The notes beneath the pieces were generated by a model. It was not told the origin of the DNA and ran no database searches. It saw only the letters and a list, made by a program, of their open reading frames with translations. From positions 22,843,188 through 22,907,187 of the forward strand of contig CM033747.1 in NCBI GenBank assembly GCA_019671005.1: a stretch of DNA of 64,000 nt, written 5' to 3'. Shown one piece after another: positions 43,658 to 56,770 of this stretch; positions within the stretch are counted from its first letter, which is position 1, and every line of letters begins with the position of its first letter. The DNA comes from Hibiscus mutabilis (Eukaryota > Streptophyta > Magnoliopsida > Malvales > Malvaceae). Both the position numbers and the translations under genes were made by a program.

Positions 43658-45996
43658 TGTAACGACCCAGATTTTAGAATCTAAGGGTCAGGTTAAACTG
43701 AGGCATGGGCCTAATGGTTGGGCTAAGATATTTAGGCCTTTTAGGCTAGCCTAGTGTTGTTGGGCTTGTCATGGTTGTTGTGGGATGTTTTTGATGGAAG
43801 ATGGGGGGTTATTTTGGAAAATAAATAAAAAAGACAAAAGGGGCTGCCATTTTAAAGTGGTTGGTAGAAAAGTATGGTGAATGAAGTCACCATTGTCCCC
43901 TTATTTCCCATCTCCCATCATCATCTTCCACCCAAATGTCTTCATGTTCAAGGTCAAATCTTTGGGGTTTTGCTATGGATTTCTTGTTTAGCTTGTTGAG
44001 GGAAAGTTGTTAGGCGAGAAAGGATCTTTATTTTAAGGTGAGCTTGGCTTGGTTTGGTGAAGAATGAGGTTTAGTTGGGGTCTGAAGAGGAAGAACAAGA
44101 ATGGACCTTTGAAGGCTTCTTCATCAGCATTAATTCGAGCTTAGTACACTACTAACTCCCATTGTTTCCTGGAAATCATAAAAATAGGCTTCGATGAATG
44201 AGTTTGGTGTTTTTTGGCTTTGATATACCTTGGTTGATCTCTAATGGTAACTTGTAAAATTGATGTTGTTAAGGCCTAAAATTGGTAGTAACTCACCTAA
44301 TAACTTCACCATAACTTGTAGGAATAATTTGGGGCTTAACCATATAGGTTAAGTAGGATTTCTGAGTGAAATCCAAACCCAAACTTTGAAATGTTGGGTT
44401 CACGTATCGGTACTGTGTGTCTAGTATCAGTACACATATGTAATAAATGGGACAGCTTGTAAGGGGCGTATCGGTACTGCTGGACACGTATCGGTACCCC
44501 TTGCTTAATGGAAATTCCAGTAACATTTTTGCTTACTGATACAGTAGGGGGTGTATCGGTACTAATGTTCTATTGCCTGCGAAAGGATTTCATGTGCCGG
44601 TACGCAAAGGTAGAAGTACCGATACAAGTGGGGATTGGTACAAGGTGGTTCACGTACCGATACTAAGTACCGATACAAAGGTGAACGTATCAGTACGTCA
44701 TGAAGCACCAATTCTTTCAAACCTAATTTGAGTATCGGTATTCGTAGCGGAGTAACGGTACCTATAGAGGCGAATTGATACCCATATAGGAGTATCGGTA
44801 CTCGCTGGGCAATCCACACAAGGAATTTGAGTTCGCGTATCAGGATCCTCTATCCATGCTTAGAATCTCTCATCAAGCATCTTCTAATAAGGCCCACGTC
44901 CACACAACATCAGGATCCTACATTCGGGAGTCTTCAAGGTGTTGCAACATACATTATTGGGTATCCGGATCCCATCCAACAAAGATTCGACTAAGTAGGT
45001 GTCCCATCAGCACACAACAAAGACCCTATTTCCACACAACACACAACATCGATCGAAATGCCATACCGCACACAGCTCTAACACATTTACCATCACCTTA
45101 TGTTTTATATCAATTATTATGTCACCCCATTAAAATTATCTATTTATAAATATGTTTTGAAGTTGCACATTAGTTGCTTTCATTAGTTTATCTTATTATT
45201 CAAGGCGAACCAACTATATATGCACCCCTTTAGCACACAGCAAGGGCCCTAATTATCACGCAACATCAATCGATCCACTAAGGATTTCTATAGGATCCCG
45301 ATGCTTTGTGGAAGCGGGCCTTACTCGTAGTGTAGGATCCCGATACTTTATGGACGGGGAACTCACTCAAAGTGTAGGATTCTGATACTATGTTGACACA
45401 GACCTCACTAAATATTATTGGTATTATTTGTGAGATGTTGTGTGAACTTATGAGGTATATGTATATTTGTGTGCGAGATCATACATTTATAATGCTATGT
45501 GTTTAGACGGTTATGATAACGTCATCGTTATCTTGCCATGATATCATTCATGTTGTATTGTTTTGTTTATGATTTGCATGAAGCATGATTGAGTGTGTAT
45601 CCACTGAGCTTTGTTAGCTTAACATTTGGAATCGTTGTTTCCATTCGTAGGTTAGTAGGTTTGGCACGTTCTTGGAGGAGCACCATCAGTGAAGGATTCT
45701 AGCGCCTCGTCTCTTCATAGTACAGTACTTAGGTTATTGGGCTATGTATTCGTAGGAACCTATTGTACATTGTAACTTTTATTGTATTTCTAAAACGTTA
45801 TAGTCAAACGTTTTATAATGAAATTTTAAAAGGAGCTCCACTATATATGTTTCAAATATTACTTATACTTTATTGGATTAAAATAAAATGGGTTTTAGAA
45901 ATCTTTTTTGTGGTTTGGGCTAAACTAGGATGGAAATTTTATAGTTGGGTTTCAGGCTTGAGGCCCGAGTGTGATATTTGGGTCGAAGGTGTTATA
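43658..45996 (+). repeat. Tekay-like LTR of relic T2
   Basis: 2339 bp from tgtaacgacccag to gaaggtgttata. It carries a dense cluster of gtatcggtac/gtaccgatac motifs (44400-44830). Three repeats of about 55 bp with gtaggatcccgatac (45285-45410) lie farther on. No gene is seen. Confidence 0.82.
44400..44830. repeat. Cluster of gtaccgatac/gtatcggtac motifs in T2 LTR
   Basis: About fifteen matches or near matches to GTAYCGRTAC in 430 bp, in both orientations (for example cgtatcggtac at 44405, 44467, 44479; gtaccgatac at 44625, 44655, 44667). Confidence 0.78.
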
Positions 45997-47965
45997 TAAG
46001 CTATCATCTATAGCATCCACACAACATACATAACTACATCCATACATCACCTACAAAAATGGCTAACACAGCCATCGGGTTTCCCATGCTCACACATCCG
46101 TCGGGCTGAATAGACTATATCTGGATCACCATAGCCATAGATACGTCCTAGACATACTTGGATCACATTAGCCATAAGTAGTCCTTACCTGAGGTCACTC
46201 AGCCTATCAGGTTACTCGAGCTCACTCAGCCTATTGAGTTAACTACCTTATTCGGATCTTTATAGCCACGAATAGGTTCCTAACCACACCCAGATCACTC
46301 AGCCCACGAGTACGTCGGATGTACTTGTTTAATCAGCCTTAAGTACACATCCCCTTATATAAGTAATGCAGTACTGACTCTAGGACACCTGGATTTCTTT
46401 ACAATAATTATAGGATAAGACATGCTCCATGAGCATTCATACACCTCACCAAGAGGTAAGTGGCACCAAGCTATCATGCAAATGCCACTAGGGCATGACA
46501 CCAACCAACTTGGTTAGCTCTCTATTTATCATCAACAGCCCCTTGAGTGCCTACCCGACTCATAAGGGCAACATTAATCCATTTACTAAGCTTTATAATT
46601 ATTATCATAAACAAGTCATCCAAAGCTGACCAAGTTGTTACTCATTTTGCTCTTACATGAGGGTTAAATCTCAGTTTCTTAGTTTTACAAGTTATTTTAC
46701 CACATTAGAAGCCTATTGGACCACCGTCCTCAAATTACCAACCCTTCAGACTTAAGTTCACATTTTCGAACAGATTGCCTAGTGGGTACCAATACTAACT
46801 TTCGTGTACTGGTACGGTACCTTTGGGTACCGGTACTCATAGCGTACTGATACCAATTGAGCTCACTAGAATTCCAATAAAATAATGGGTACTGATATAG
46901 TTCAACCCATGCTGATACGACTGGCAATCACGTACCAATCATCTTTAAGCTCGTACCGATATACACCTCACAGTTCATATATGTTCTTCCACTCAGAGCA
47001 TAGGATACCAATACGAGCTTCCCATGTACCGGTATCAAAGCCCATAAATGGCTTCCTAGGCTTGGAAAATCGATCCCAAAGCCCCCAAATCACAACCACT
47101 GGTTCCTTAACTCGATCCTACATATTATGGAAGTTATTTAGGGTGGTTTGCTACCATTTTTACACATTATTAACAATTCATCCAAATTTTACCATTAACA
47201 AGGCGTTATGCTACCAAAACACCAAACTAGCAATCATAAACCACAAAATCAAGCAAGACATTCACCTTATGATCTTCAAGAAGAGTAGGAGTCAGAGATG
47301 TACTGCCCTTAAGCCAAAAATCCCAAAATACACTCTTACCCTAAGCTTTTTCGACTTTTCTTCTTGGCTTAAGCTTGAAGAAACCCCCCTAAATCACCTT
47401 CTCTTGCCATAACAACATGAAAAATGAAACAATAGTTGAGATACAGCCAGAGGTAAGCTTAGCTACGAAATTATAACCTTAAACCTCAAAGAAAAGCACC
47501 AACAAGCTTTAAACCCAAAAACCTGTAAATGGAGAACTTACCCCCTTTCCTTGAAAATATATTTTTCTTGAAGCTTATAGAGAGGAGATTAACATAATAA
47601 AATCTTGGACCTTGGTTGGAATAAATGATGCATAAAGGTGGGATTTTAGATTTGAAACCAAGCTTGGAAAATGGTAGGATGAGTGGGAGAAGAAAGATAA
47701 AAGGGAAAAATGGTGGTCTTGCTTTTCCTTATTCCCACGTAGAGTACAAGGGAATAATGGGGAGATCAGCCCACTTTATTTAAAAGTGGTATATTCACCC
47801 TCTAAACCCTTAACTTCTATCCTTGCTTTTATTTGGTCACCACCCAAGCCTATGTAGCTTATTTCTCATCTAAAAATACCCAAACTTACAATTACCCAAA
47901 CTAACACGAGTGTACTAAACCTGGGTCAATGCCCAATCATTGACTCAAAAATTCGAGTCGTTATA
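45997..47965 (-). repeat. Tekay-like LTR fragment T3
   Basis: Reverse copy of the T1 LTR (21307 to about 23275), starting cgagtcgttata at 47965 on the + strand view and lacking the last 640 bp. It abuts the end of the T2 LTR at 45996/45997 in opposite orientation. It includes a motif cluster (46770-47040). The open frame 46885-47412 is antisense LTR sequence and not a gene. Confidence 0.78.
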
Positions 47966-48201
47966 ATCCATATTGATATACAATGATGTTTACCAAACTC
48001 GATTTATTCATACATATACAAGCATAACATAAGATTTCTATATCATGATCACAAGATCACCATCTACGAAATCTATGTGATTAACCCAAAGCATACCATT
48101 CATTTCTTACCTTTCCTACTAAATTACATATTCAAACATATGAAAGCTTAGCATAGCTAACATATAATAATTCATACATACCAAGCTTATCACATATCAC
48201 T
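47966..48201. other. Unassigned spacer
   Basis: AT-rich 236 bp between T3 and the copia LTR, with nothing recognisable. Confidence 0.4.
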
Positions 48202-49225
48202 TGTTGAGATATTGATTTTGATAAAACTTAAATGAAAATGTTTTTGGACTTAAACTAATTTGCAAAAATATTTCAAAATTCCATTAACTTGAAATATGTT
48301 TGAAAGGCTTTTAAAGGTTTTTTTTTGACATGTTTAAATGCTTTTAAAATAGCCTAAGTGTCAAAAACAGGTTGTGAGTACCGATACTATTTTCCTCGTA
48401 CCGATATCTAATAGTTCGTACTGGTACGATCATTTATGTACCGATATGCCCTTTCTCCCTAAGTTTTCATAGTTTTCCAGTAGCCAAACATTGTAACGAT
48501 ATGGCCAAGCTCGTACCGATACGCAAGGGCTCATACCAATCTTTAGTATTGCGTACCAGTTCACCCTACATTTATTGCTTGTAACGACTCTTTCTTCTTA
48601 AGGCATGTACCGATACCGAGACCCACGTACCAATACTGACATGCCCAAAAGTGCATTTAATGCCGGAAATTAAGTCCCCAATGGCTCTAATCAACCCCTA
48701 ACAACTAGTAACAATCATGAAGCCATTAGAGGGTTTAAAAGACCTCTTTCAAGCAACCATGGAATAACAAGAAAACAACTACCAAATTAAATGTATAGAG
48801 AAAGTGCTTTTGAGCTTTAATTGTCATTTTTATTGTAGAACACACTTGTGAGCTTAATTGTTATATTTGCCCAAGTTTTAGGATTTTGGGTGAGAGCTAT
48901 ATTGTGCACACATTTGCCTTGTGAGGTTTTCCTTGTTTGCTAAATTTGTATTCTCTTGAAAGAGTGTGTCTCAAAGTTTTAGGGTATAAGATTTAAGGGT
49001 TTGAAAAGGTTATCTCCTTGAGCCTTGAAAAGGGAAAGACAAAATAGTGAATTTGTGAGAAATCCTAAGTGGGGAAGCTAAGGTAGTGGAGGTAGACTTG
49101 GTTGAGAATTCGAGCCACTATAAATCCTTGTGCAAATTTTTAAATTCCTATTGCTTCCACCAATTCTATTGCAAAGCCAATTCACCCTCTCTTGGAGATT
49201 TGGTTGATTGTATTCGAGCCCAACA
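48202..49225 (+). repeat. Ty1/copia 5' LTR
   Basis: 1024 bp from tgttgagatattg to cgagcccaaca. It is followed by a tRNA-iMet PBS and matched by a partial copy at 51813-51960. It holds a cluster of gtaccgatac motifs (48375-48640) like those in the gypsy LTRs. Confidence 0.85.
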
Positions 49226-49227
49226 AT

Positions 49228-49241
49228 AGGTATAAGAGCTT
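49228..49241 (+). other. Primer-binding site, tRNA-iMet type (copia element)
   Basis: aggtataagagctt, a close match to tggtatcagagc, two to three bases after the LTR. Confidence 0.7.
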
Positions 49242-49394
49242 TGCCTCTATATCAGATTAACATCCTAGAGTCGATCATTGAAGTGCTCAATCTTTCTACA
49301 ATAATTAGAGTTTAAGGTGCAATCAATCACCAAGCCTCCTTACTTCAACAAGGACAACTTCTCCTATTTGAAGAATATAATAATGTTATTCATT

Positions 49395-50830
49395 CAATCC
49401 AATGACTTTCGTCTTTGAGATGTAGTTCTTGATGGTCCCTTCATCCTACAAAGAAGCAAGGCGGAATGGGATGCGAAAGATAAAAAGAAAATGGAACTCA
49501 ATGCAAAGTCCATGCACATGCTTTTTTGTGCACTTGGTCTAGATGAATACAGAAAAGTTTCTTCTTGTGATAATGCCAAAGAAGTATAAGACAAGCTTAA
49601 AGTCACATATGAAGGAACCAACGAGGTAAAGGAAACAAAGATTGGACTTCTCAACCTCAACTATGAGAACTTCAAGATAGACCAGAGAAGGACATTAATG
49701 CTATGTTTGATCGATTCTTCTTCATAGTCAATGAGCTTAAAGGTTTCGAATACATGATCTCGAAGGAAAAGCTTGTGAGGAAGTTGATTTATTCACTTCC
49801 TAATTTATGGGATTCCAAGAAGACCACCATCATAAAGCAAGAAAATTGAACGCTCAAGCTTGGCAAGCTAATGGGATCTTTGCTAACCCATGAAATGATG
49901 ATGTCAAAAGGGAAGAAGAAAGAAGAAGACAACAATGAAGAAATGAATATTGCTCTTAATTTCTCCATAAGCCAACAAGAAGATTCAAGTAGAGAGTAAG
50001 ATGAATATGAAGAGATGGCCAAGCTCTTCAAAAAGCTTAAGAGACTCGTGAAGTGTGAAAAGGAAAAATCAAGACATGAATCAAGAATGAAGAGGAGGGG
50101 TCCCATAATTTGCTTTGAATGTAAGAAGCCAAGACACGTTAAGTATGATTTTCCAAAGATGAAGAATAAGAAGAAAGAATCAAGCCATAAGAAAAAGGAA
50201 TTTGTGTCTACATGCAGTAATGAAGGAGACTCCACCGATGATGATGAGGTAGCCAACCTTTGTCTCATGATCATTAAAAAAGATTCAGTGGTAACTTCTA
50301 ATTTATCACCTTCAATTTCATTTACAATTGATGAATTACAAGATGCCTATGATGATTTGATTTTAGAATTTAAAAACCATATTTTGAAAGAAAAAAAAAC
50401 AAGAAAAATGGTTTCAAAATTAAAAGTTCAAAATGATTTGATTTCTAAAACCAAAGATGAACTTGAAGAAAAGCTCAAATATTTTGAGAAAAAGAATTTT
50501 GATTTTCAAAACTTGCTTCAAAACATTCATGAAGATAATAAAAAAGAATTGGATGATCTTAGAAAAGAAAATGATTTGATTTACAAAAGTTTTGAAAAGA
50601 AAAATGGAGATTGCTCCAAAACAAATTTTGTATAATCAAATTTTTATCAAAGACAATCTAGTTCCCCTAGATTTTTAAATAGTAAAATTGTGAAGAATGC
50701 TTGGGTCCCTAAGAGACTTATCTTTTCAAACAAAAAGGTATCCATTGAAAAATGGATTCCTAAGGGGACTAAGTTATTTGGGACTAATGTCAATGGATAC
50801 AACGCAATTTGGATACCAAAACAAAAATGA
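49395..50830 (+). pseudogene. gag: Ty1/copia gag (UBN2 type)
   Basis: The capsid-like region in broken frames includes NAKSMHMLFCALGLDEYRKVSS and LKVTYEGTNEVKETKIGLL, hallmarks of the UBN2/Retrotran_gag_2 family. The open 206 codons (50015-50635) contain a zinc knuckle CFECKKPRHVKYDF, in which the last cysteine is replaced by F, then EVANLCLM and a coiled coil. A stop at 50633 separates a final AWVPKRL...WIPKGTKLF...AIWIPKQK segment (to 50830). No protease, integrase or RT follows. The traits fit a Sirevirus-like gag, though clade assignment is uncertain. Confidence 0.8.
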
Positions 50831-51799
50831 TTGACTTTTTGTAGGAGTGCTTGAGCATTGATATGCAAGTTGAATTTTGGAAGCTCTTGACACACAAGGG
50901 ATAAGGACACTTTAATGAGGGGCTTAACATCCTACCTTGGTTCAAGTAGTAACATTTTGTGTTTCATGTAATTGCTTGATCATGTCTAAATTGTTTAATC
51001 TCTTTGGTCCTTAAATTGCAAATAGTAAAGGGGAGTCTCAAATTGCATGAGTTACATATTTTTGGCCTATTATGTCAATTTCTATGTTTTTGGCCTTAAA
51101 CTTGTAATGTTTGGTTGAATATTGGTGAATCCATGTTTTCTATGTTTTAAATGTTGTATTTTGAGAAGCATGTTGTTAATTTGTAGCAAAAATGATCAAA
51201 ATGTATATCTAGGACCTCTTAGAGCCTTTGTATGAACTTAAGACTAAATTGTAAGGCTTTTTGAGTTGATTTTACTGCATATTTTCACCAGTTCGTGCTA
51301 TCGGTACCGATACAACCCATACTGTACCGATACGCCATTCAAACAGTACCGATATGGATGTCTCCGTACTAGTATGCAGAGTCGAAAATGGACAGTTTTG
51401 TCTCCTTTTTACCATGTCTTGTATGTATTTTGATTTATTTTCATAAATGATACGTTTATTGGATTTCTTGTGTTTAATCTTGTTATTTATTTGAAATTCA
51501 AAATTTTTCTTGAATGTTTGGACTAATATTCTTTTGTTTATTGATTAAGGGAAGCCATTTTTTTAATTTAATTCTTTTGTGCAAATTTTTTAACTATCCA
51601 TTATTATCTTGAACTTAAATGTGATTTCAAACTTTGTTTTGAATTATTTTTTTATATAAAAAAGGGAGATATGTTTGAAAAGTTGAATTTCAAAAAGAAA
51701 AAGGGGATCTTTAATATTTTCTAAAATATTATTTTTTCTAAAATTATTTTTCTAGGAGAAATTTCAAAAACAATTTTTCAAGTAGTTTCATTATATCGA
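50831..51799 (+). other. Copia element 3' internal region, no gene
   Basis: No pol domain is present where protease and integrase are expected. It includes a short gtaccgatac cluster (51295-51385) and AT-rich text with repeated gaaatttcaaaa phrases. Confidence 0.65.
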
Positions 51800-51811
51800 A
51801 AAAGGGGAGAT
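51800..51811 (+). other. Polypurine tract of the copia element
   Basis: aaaaaggggaga one base before the 3' LTR start tgttaagatattg. Confidence 0.8.
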
Positions 51812-51812
51812 T

Positions 51813-51960
51813 GTTAAGATATTGATCTCGATATAACTTAAATAAAAAAAAATTTTGGACTTAAATTAATTTACAAAAATATTTCAAAAGTCCATTAACT
51901 TGGAAAATATGTTTGGAAGGCTTTTAAAGATTTTTTTTGACATGTTTAAATGCTTTCAAA
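51813..51960 (+). repeat. Ty1/copia 3' LTR, truncated
   Basis: The first 148 bp match the 5' LTR (48202 onward). The match stops near 51960 (gctttcaaa), where element C LTR sequence begins. Confidence 0.78.
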
Positions 51961-53111
51961 CTAATTTGAAGAAAAAGCTTACAAGTATAATTGAAAAGGA
52001 TGGAGGTCCCTCTAAAATTCTAGAGTTCTTCAAGAACTCAGACCTTAAACCCAGATCCTGGTGGTTCTCCACAGTATCAACCACCGTATAACACCGTCTA
52101 CCACTGCTCAAAGGCAACGGTGGACTCTAAACAACATCCAAAAAGCCCTTTCTTTTCCTAAACCGAAACCAACCCCGATTTTCAATAAGGAAAATTTTTC
52201 TTAAATCCCTAAGAATAGAACCCAAAACACCCCTTTTTTGAAACAAATTTAAAAATTTTATTTTGAATCCGAAATAGAGAACGAGAAAAACAAAAGGAGC
52301 AATAGTACCATTCATCGACGACACCGTCCTCGGCCACATGTAGCGTCAATCTGAGACCCAACAGGTTAAAACGCTAACCCTTCCCCTTTTCATATTCCTG
52401 ATTTGAATGTGCAGAGAGAATTTACCTCTAAAAAATGCCTGAGACTCTTTTTTATTCTATTGATTTTTGAATGTGTATTACAATGTTTTTTCTTTCAGTT
52501 TTATATCCCAAATTACATGAAATATATGAAAAGGAAAAAAATGAAAAGAAACGCCATTGGTTGTTGTTTTAAAATTTTGTCTATATTCATCTGTAACTCT
52601 ACCAATATTGGGAAAGCTTCTGACATTCTACTTATTTGTTCCCTTGCATGTGGCTGTCAGTAAGGATAGGGGGACCAGAGAGAGGTCGACGTGGAGCAAT
52701 GGTGGCCCTTCTAGTCGACGTGGTGGCCATCGCGACCATTGATGATATAGAGACTTGCCAACGGGCGGCTGAGATGGAGTCTGGAGGCATATGTGCTTCT
52801 CACGTAGGGAGCTTAAGGGTTTGCCTCGCCTTGATTTGAGCCACCAAATCAAATTAGATCTGACAGTGGTAATTTGGCTGCATGAGATAAATTGATTAGG
52901 TCTAGGGTTTTATTTAAGTATTGGTCCAAGTATGTATTGGGCTTGAATAATGTAAAAGGACTAATATATATTAAACATAAATGGACTGGAATATAATATT
53001 GGGCTTTTATTTATTCAAGTTAGTATATAATATTTCTTTTTTGGTATTGGTTTTAATAAAAATAATAATAAATAAGATGGGTTAAAGACCCGGATAAAAT
53101 TAGTAATTATA
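51961..53111 (-). repeat. Element C 3' LTR, truncated
   Basis: On the - strand the LTR starts tataattactaattttat after a purine tract (53112 on), parallel to tgtaatcactcattttta of elements A and B. It runs to about 51961, where it is cut. Interior sections (ccaccgtctaccactgctc) resemble element A's LTR near 27690. Its far end is missing. Confidence 0.68.
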
Positions 53112-53126
53112 GTTGCCCATCTTTGC
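53112..53126 (-). other. Polypurine tract of element C
   Basis: On the - strand gcaaagatgggcaac, one base different from the tracts of A and B. Confidence 0.75.
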
Positions 53127-53204
53127 TCATTCTGGTGAAACAATGATTGAGCAAAGACCATAAGCACTAATTTTATTCCACTTAGCCTTTTGGAACTTTA
53201 GAGC

Positions 53205-53590
53205 TACGAGTTCTTATTAGGAACTTTTCACCCTTCTAGAAACATCAGTGAATTCTTCTCATTATGAATTCTTTGTTTCTTTTTTTGGAGGAAACGAACA
53301 AGTTTTTCTCATTATGAACTTCACATCTTCCTGCAAAGGTTAATTTGGATATTAAAACAGTTCTTTTCATTATGAACTATTTTATCTTTGCTAAGTGAAT
53401 TCTTATCATTAGGAACTCTTCAATCTTCGTCGAGCGAGTTCTTCTCATTAGAAACTCTTCAATCTATGCTGGGCAAGTTCTTCCCATTAGAAACTCTTCA
53501 ATCTATGCTAGGTGAGTTCTTCTCATTAGGATCTCTTCAATCTTCGTCAAGCAAGTTCTTCTCATGAGGAACTCTTTAATCGTGCCGAGG
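53205..53590 (-). repeat. Hairpin array upstream of the polypurine tract (element C)
   Basis: Nine inverted-repeat units spaced about 40 bp apart, such as gagttc-ttctcattag-gaactc, gaattc-ttctcattat-gaattc and agttc-ttttcattat-gaact. The arms resemble those of element B but the loop (ttctcattag) is unrelated to ctatatagg. Confidence 0.75.
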
Positions 53591-55230
53591 TTCACCCTTG
53601 AAAAATAAAGTTGTGGTTTAAAAACTTTTCTAATCTTTGAATACCTATCGGAAATAGGTAGAATGCTTTGATGTATGTGTTAGCATGCTCCTAATCTAGG
53701 GATCTCTAACTATAAATGATGCATGGATAGTATCATTTTTAAAACTGTTGGGGATAAACACTTGCTTTCTGGTCAATCAATTTTGATCTCTTTTGGCTTT
53801 CTGTCTTTGCCGAATCTTCATCCCTTGTCTCATCTTGAAAGGAGAATGTTGACTTTCACTGGTCAGAATAGAATATAATACTTCTTCTAGTGTCTATTTT
53901 TGTAACATTGCCCCTCACTCACTTTTGGGTTCAACTGTTATCTTGTCCTTGACCCATCATGATTAGCTTTCCTCCGTCTCAACATTAGGGTGAGCACATG
54001 CCCCCAAATCCCCAAACTTTTTTTACATTCGTTAAGGTCCATTCTTCATTTTTTGAACCAATCAAAGCATTACAACAGAAACTCGTTTTAAGCCCCTAAA
54101 CTCGTTTTAGGCCGATCATTTGCATCCACAACCTTGCATTTCAAAATTTATCCCTGAAGTACTACAAAGAAATCTTTTTGTTTAAAAAATGTTATTTTGT
54201 TGATCGACATTTCAATGAAAGATGCCGTTTTGGATTAACATACAGGACCTTAAAACCAAAATCTTAATAGAAAGAAAAAAAAATATGATGCCCCGGATAT
54301 CAAGCACAAGAGTGTTTCAAATTTAACCCTTCGGTGATCATTTCAAGCATAGCTTGTGTCTATGGAGACTCTACATGTTGTGACGATATTTGAAGTTGTG
54401 AAATTCCCCTCAGATTGCTCGGTACATCCTTATAATTATCGTATTGATTGATCCATTTGATAACTAATTCTTTTAGTTCTTATTATTTTTCCCATTCATA
54501 AATGTGTTCAAGCCTTCCGGACTTGTTTAACCAGTAGAGTGCAAAAATATCATTCTAAGAATAAAATTTTGAGTGCATGTGTGTGCTTTTGATTGCAACT
54601 AGCCATTATTGTATTATTATTATTCTCGCATCTTCAAGGATTTATCTCTGACGTCGGTGTATTGAATAGGTGGAGCATAGCTCCTTATTAGGTTTGTCAA
54701 CCCCACAGCTCCATCAGAGTGCTATGAGATTTATTCAACTGTTCATTCATTCATTCATTCATTCAATTTTTCATTTTTTTCATCATCATTTTTTAACATT
54801 TTTCATTTATTTATGTATTCTTATTAGGGCATAGAAGACTGCGTTTAGGACTTCAATTTCAAGCACCTCCACTCGGTTAAACTTGCCTAGTTCACCTTAC
54901 TTTTTATGAATTTTGAGGATTTTTTTCATCATCAAATGAGTAGTGGTCTCGCTTCTCGTGCTTTACCGACTAAAGCAGACTGAGTAAGAAATCACACTTC
55001 ATTGTTTTCACAACATTAGACTGATCTTTGCATCAGAAACAGTGTCACATCATGCACGTGAGATCCAGCGACCTACGGAGGTAAGAAGGGATATATATAT
55101 TCATGATTTTAAAAGCCATTAATAAAAGATGCATCTCTTCATTGAAATGGGAATCCGCAAACATAACATATGCCTTTACAAAAAGATCTTTGTCACTTTC
55201 AGGCAAAGAGTAGCAAAGTTGATTCCACAC
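53591..55230 (-). other. Element C 3' internal region, no gene
   Basis: No protein domain seen. It contains segments homologous to A (53950-54420 with 31300-32159; 54510-55250 with 15450-16300 reversed) and a short ttca repeat (54740-54770). There is no 44-bp or 181-bp array, so this locus is unexpanded here. Confidence 0.6.
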
Positions 55231-56770
55231 ATTACTTCAAAAGAAAATTCAAAATGCAAGGAAATTTAAACAAATCAACACCTAACGTAAACATAAACAT
55301 AAAAACGTGGATAAGATGCATCAAAAACTCTAGACCATCTTGGAAATGGTCATTCGTCTTGACTCTTCAGTCTTTTAACCTTCTCAAAAAACTCAATCTC
55401 ATTGTTATCCATCATTTCCTAAACCAACTGCTTAAACTCCAAACAATACTGAATCTCATGTCCTTCCTCATAATGGTACTCACAATATGCCCCTCCCGCC
55501 CATCTTGCACACTCTTCATACCATGCTCGATTAGACAACCATGCACAGCTACTTGAACACCCAACCTAAAGGGGATTTAACTTCCAACACATCTACCTTT
55601 ACCCTTTTTTCATCCACCTCTTCAAGAGAATTCAAGCCCGACTTTCATAGTTTAGAAGTGGGTTAGCTGCCATGTTAGGTTCCTCGTACTTCATGACTTA
55701 TCATGTTTTTTTACAAATTTTTTGAATGTCTTGCAATTCTCTATCTTGTGCCTCGAGACACCTACATGGTATTCACATTGAGCTTTGTCATCATACCATG
55801 GAGGATAAGATGGTTGAAAGGGAGTAACATAGTATGGTCGAACCAAATCAGCCTCATATAGTTATGAGTACAAGTCCTTGTATGAAATCGGTAGAGGGGT
55901 GAAAGACATCTTCTCATTCTCCTTCTTGAGACCCCTAGTCTCTCTTCTATTTGAGCTTTGCGCATTCCCAACTATGGCTTGAGGTGGTGAAATTGTGATG
56001 TTCCTAAGGGCCTTGTAGGTGCTTGTGTTGTTTACCTCATGATCCCTTTTCTTAAACTACTTCCGAGCATCTTCTCCTTCATCGATTCTACCATTCTTGA
56101 TAGTTGTTCGATACGCTCATCTGTCATAACCATGTCTGCAAAATTACCTATAGGGTTGCTTATCATACGATCATAGAGGGTCCCCTTCAAAGTATCCACA
56201 AACATGGGAGAAATTTCACTTTCTCAAAGTGGAGGTTGTGCTTGTGCCGCCACATCTTGCCAACGATGGGCATACTCATGAATGCTCTTATGTGCCTTTG
56301 TTCCAAACCTTGTAGCATGAGTCGATTCGGGACCATATCAGTTATGTGCTTATACTATTTTGTGAAAGCCTTCGAAAAATCCTTCCATTACCTGATCTGA
56401 GCGCGGGTTAACTGATTGTACCACATCACAGCAGGCCCCACTAGGCTGTCTTAAAAGTAGTGAATTAACAACTTATCATTATTAGTGAAACCCGTAAACT
56501 TTCTATAGAACATGGTTATGTGGTCAGTAGCGCAAGTAGTCTCATCAAACTTTTCAAATTTCAATGTCTTGAACTTGGGTGGAATTTCTAAATTTGGAAC
56601 CAATCTAAGGTCTCTAGCGTTCATTCCATACAACCCCTCTTCTTCCTCTTTTGTTCAAAATTTCTCTTCAAGGTTCTTCTGTGTCTCTTCTAGTTGTTTC
56701 GAGAACTCCACCTTAACCTTGTTCAGTTTCTCCATCTCATCTAAATCTAGGACATTATCCCCCAACATTT
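55230..56770 (-). pseudogene. gag: Element C gag
   Basis: Tat/Ogre-like gag on the - strand. It begins near 56770 with MLGDNVLDLDEMEKLNKVK. It continues DLRLVPNLEIPPKFKTLKFEKF and TTCATDHITMF, then KLLIHYF (56451), and in broken frames WYNQLTRAQI. Two knuckle-like motifs follow: CEYHVGVSRHKIENC (near 55750) and CEYHYEEGHEIQYC (near 55470), then EMMDNNEIEFFEKVK. Multiple frameshifts and stops. As in A and B, no protease or polymerase is found between gag and the 3' region. Confidence 0.78.

Noticed and set aside
46885..47412. 175-codon + strand open frame
   Set aside because: Antisense to a Tekay-like LTR (T3). The related LTR T1 has a similar but interrupted frame at 21731-22141, which reflects shared sequence, not a gene.
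50647..50910. - strand open frame behind the copia gag
   Set aside because: The + strand here encodes the conserved WIPKGTKLF end of gag, so the reverse frame is a shadow.
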